Below are positions 13,306 through 14,446 of a stretch of 14,446 bases of DNA, in pieces; position 1 is the first letter of the stretch; each line of letters starts with the position of its first letter. The notes beneath the pieces are model-generated. The model made no database searches, was not told the origin of the DNA, and saw only the letters and a program-made list of their open reading frames with translations. This DNA comes from JOPF133 sp052144935 (GTDB lineage Bacteria; Acidobacteriota; Terriglobia; Bryobacterales; Bryobacteraceae): contig JBKQPR010000198.1 of the NCBI GenBank assembly GCA_052144935.1, forward strand, positions 1 through 14,446. The letters are read 5' to 3'. The position numbers and the translations under genes were made by a program.

Positions 13306-13610
13306 GCACGATCCTCCACCCAGCCCTCGCCGGGAACCCACCGAACCGCCCTGCCGGCGCTGCTGTCGACGAGCGCTTCGGCATCTTCCTCGGGCAGCCC
13401 CCGCGACCATTCCTCAAGACCCTGTTCGGCAAGAGCGGCGCTTTCGGGGTGGGGATTCTCAAGTGAGCGCCGAAGCTCAACACGGCGGCGCCGATCGAGT
13501 TCCCGGCGCACGGCCTCCGCGACGAACTTGCTGCGGTTTTTGTCTCGCCGGTCGATGTCTTTAACGAGGTCGTCCGGCAGGGTGACGGTTACGCGGTCGA
13601 TGCCAGCCAT
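13302..13610 (-). CDS. mazE: Ribbon-helix-helix antitoxin of the MazF-type toxin
   Basis: A 102-residue antitoxin. Residues about 4-42 (RVTVTLPDDLVKDIDRRD, then SKFVAEAVRREL) form a CopG/MetJ-type ribbon-helix-helix that binds DNA as a dimer. The acidic tail from about residue 60 (EQGLEEWSRGLPEEDAEAL, then GEGWVEDRA) is the likely toxin-binding part. GGAG lies six bases before ATG 13610-13608. The gene order, antitoxin first with the toxin start overlapping its stop, is the standard MazEF arrangement and couples their translation. The symbol marks the role: many MazE proteins are AbrB-like, but ribbon-helix-helix partners of MazF are well known. It probably represses its own promoter through the palindrome just upstream. 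Confidence 0.88.
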   Translation of the reverse strand: MAGIDRVTVTLPDDLVKDIDRRDKNRSKFVAEAVRRELDRRRRVELRRSLENPHPESAALAEQGLEEWSRGLPEEDAEALVDSSAGRAVRWVPGEGWVEDRA

Positions 13611-13612
13611 TT

Positions 13613-13637
13613 CATACTCCAGGTATGATCATACTCC
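13613..13637 (-). promoter_or_regulatory. Probable antitoxin operator overlapping the -10
   Basis: GTATGATCATAC (13623-13634) is a perfect 12-bp palindrome covering the -10. In addition, GGAGTATG occurs twice on the minus strand (13637-13630 and 13620-13613), 17 bases apart; the nearer copy contains the antitoxin Shine-Dalgarno. Short paired sites of this sort are typical of ribbon-helix-helix repressors, and binding here would block RNA polymerase. Confidence 0.65.
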
Positions 13638-13656
13638 CATAAAGTTCCGGTCGCAA
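13628..13656 (-). promoter_or_regulatory. Sigma-70-type promoter of the MazEF operon
   Basis: On the minus strand, TTGCGA (13656-13651) and TATGAT (13633-13628) are separated by exactly 17 bases. The -35 matches TTGACA at four of six positions and the -10 matches TATAAT at five of six. Transcription would start about 10 bases before the antitoxin ATG, leaving just enough leader for its Shine-Dalgarno. Confidence 0.7.
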
Positions 13657-13696
13657 CTTCCAGCGAGGTTCAACCGCCCTTACCCAGCCCACCGTA

Positions 13697-13702
13697 TATA
13701 CT
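13697..13702 (+). promoter_or_regulatory. Possible -10 giving a leaderless amidohydrolase transcript
   Basis: TATACT ends eight bases before the ATG at 13710, and no Shine-Dalgarno precedes that ATG. Transcription from here would start at or next to the A of the start codon. No good -35 hexamer is found at the right distance. Confidence 0.4.
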
Positions 13703-13709
13703 GGCGCTT

Positions 13710-14446
13710 ATGCCGACTCTCCTCGCTGTGCTCCTGTTTGCCTCCGCCGCGGCAGCCCAGCCGTACGATGTGGTGATCCGCAACGGGCACATCGTCGACG
13801 GCACGGGCTCGCCGTGGTACGCCGCGGACGTGGGGATTCGCGGCGGGAAGATCGCGGCCATCGGGCGGCTGGAGGGCGTCGCGGCCAAACGCCTCATCGA
13901 TGCGCGGGGCATGGTGGTGGCCCCCGGCTTCATCGACATGCTCGGGCAATCCGAGCTGACCATCCTGGTGGACCCGCACCTGCCATCCAAGATCTACCAG
14001 GGCATCACCACCGAAGTGACCGGCGAGGGAGGGTCGGTTGCGCCGCTCAACGACGCCATCATAAAGGCCGACCACGTCACCTATGAGCACTATGGCATCC
14101 GGCCCGAGTGGCGCGACTTCCACGGGTACTTCGAGCGGCTGCGCAAGCAGGGCATGGGGATCAACCTGGCCAGTTATGTGGGGGCCACCCAGGTGCGGCG
14201 GATGGTGCTGGGGGACGACAACCGGGCGCCCTCGCCGGCCGAGCTGGAGCGCATGAAAGCGCTGGTGCGCGAGGCCATGCGCGACGGCACCGTGGGCCTC
14301 TCCACGGCCTTGCAATATGCGCCCGCGCCCTACGCCTCGACCGAAGAGCTGATCGCCCTGGCGGCCGAAGCGGCCAAGCTGGGCGGCATCTACGCCTCGC
14401 ACATCCGCAACGAGGGCGACGCCGTCCTGAGCGCGCTGGACGAGGC
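13710..14446 (+). CDS. Secreted D-aminoacylase-like amidohydrolase, 5' part only
   Basis: The first 245 codons of a gene that runs off the window. A short signal peptide (MPTLLAVLLFASAAAAQ) suggests export. The chain then reads YDVVIRNGHIVDGTGSPWY, the typical small beta domain of N-acyl-D-amino-acid deacylases and relatives, and enters the TIM barrel. The first-strand motif, usually PGFIDxHxH, is PGFIDMLGQSE (72-82), lacking both histidines. The position that carries the zinc-ligand cysteine in D-aminoacylases (TTVVxGNCG) reads TTEVTGEGG (100-108). H231 in ASHIRNEGD matches a conserved metal histidine. This pattern recurs in an acidobacterial/planctomycete-type subgroup, as I recall it, but whether those enzymes deacylate D-amino acids is uncertain. 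It is divergent from the MazEF operon, 100 bases away. Confidence 0.85.
   Translation, partial: MPTLLAVLLFASAAAAQPYDVVIRNGHIVDGTGSPWYAADVGIRGGKIAAIGRLEGVAAKRLIDARGMVVAPGFIDMLGQSELTILVDPHLPSKIYQGITTEVTGEGGSVAPLNDAIIKADHVTYEHYGIRPEWRDFHGYFERLRKQGMGINLASYVGATQVRRMVLGDDNRAPSPAELERMKALVREAMRDGTVGLSTALQYAPAPYASTEELIALAAEAAKLGGIYASHIRNEGDAVLSALDE

Noticed and set aside
13306..13410. N-terminal extension of the MazF-like toxin
   Set aside because: It lies antisense-frame inside the antitoxin gene and is glycine/arginine-rich; GTG 13305 with GGAGG and a 4-base overlap fits the family start.
12952..13776. Plus-strand open frame of 274 codons across the MazEF region
   Set aside because: Its product is low-complexity (serine/arginine-rich) and it overlaps two well-supported minus-strand genes.

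Overview
The window looks like a piece of a high-GC chromosome from an acidobacterium, probably of the Solibacter/Bryobacterales type. That guess rests on the GC-rich codon use, the repeated Uma2-family genes, and an amidohydrolase that reads PGFIDMLGQSE where most relatives carry HxH. No ribosomal RNA or other marker gene is present, so the assignment is tentative.

Layout. (1) Positions 1-404: a compact element bounded by perfect 20-bp inverted repeats that begin and end in CTAG. It appears to sit inside the fifth codon of a toxin gene, read on the minus strand, whose start overlaps the stop of the antitoxin-like gene at 401-679. (2) Positions 680-1091: a gene-free divergent region with a hairpin and a perfect 22-bp palindrome. 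(3) Positions 1092-7601: a Crp/Fnr-type regulator followed by three carbon-metabolism genes on the same strand, an alpha-glucan phosphorylase (glgP), 6-phosphogluconate dehydrogenase (gnd) and glucose-6-phosphate dehydrogenase (zwf). Together these release glucose-1-phosphate from stored glucan and run the two NADPH-producing steps of the oxidative pentose phosphate pathway. 6-Phosphogluconolactonase and phosphoglucomutase are not in the window. (4) Positions 7720-10365: an envelope pair, a membrane-anchored SurA/PpiD-like peptidyl-prolyl isomerase and a DedA-family membrane protein.

(5) Positions 10350-12900: an accessory block with three copies of a Uma2-family (PD-(D/E)XK) gene. Copies 1 and 2 are intact and in tandem. 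Copy 3 is broken by loss of one C. A small zinc-ribbon membrane protein lies on the opposite strand between copies 2 and 3. Copies 1 and 2 are identical at both ends of the protein and differ only in a central patch. (6) Positions 12925-13656: a complete MazEF-like toxin-antitoxin pair on the minus strand, with a readable promoter overlapped by a palindromic operator. (7) Positions 13710 to the window end: the first 245 codons of a secreted D-aminoacylase-like amidohydrolase, probably read from a leaderless transcript.

The central genes are ordinary housekeeping. The points of interest are the inserted element that splits the toxin gene at the left edge, the localized divergence among the Uma2 copies, the well-resolved toxin-antitoxin control region, and the altered metal-ligand motifs of the amidohydrolase. 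I did not find clear evidence of an entirely new multi-gene system.
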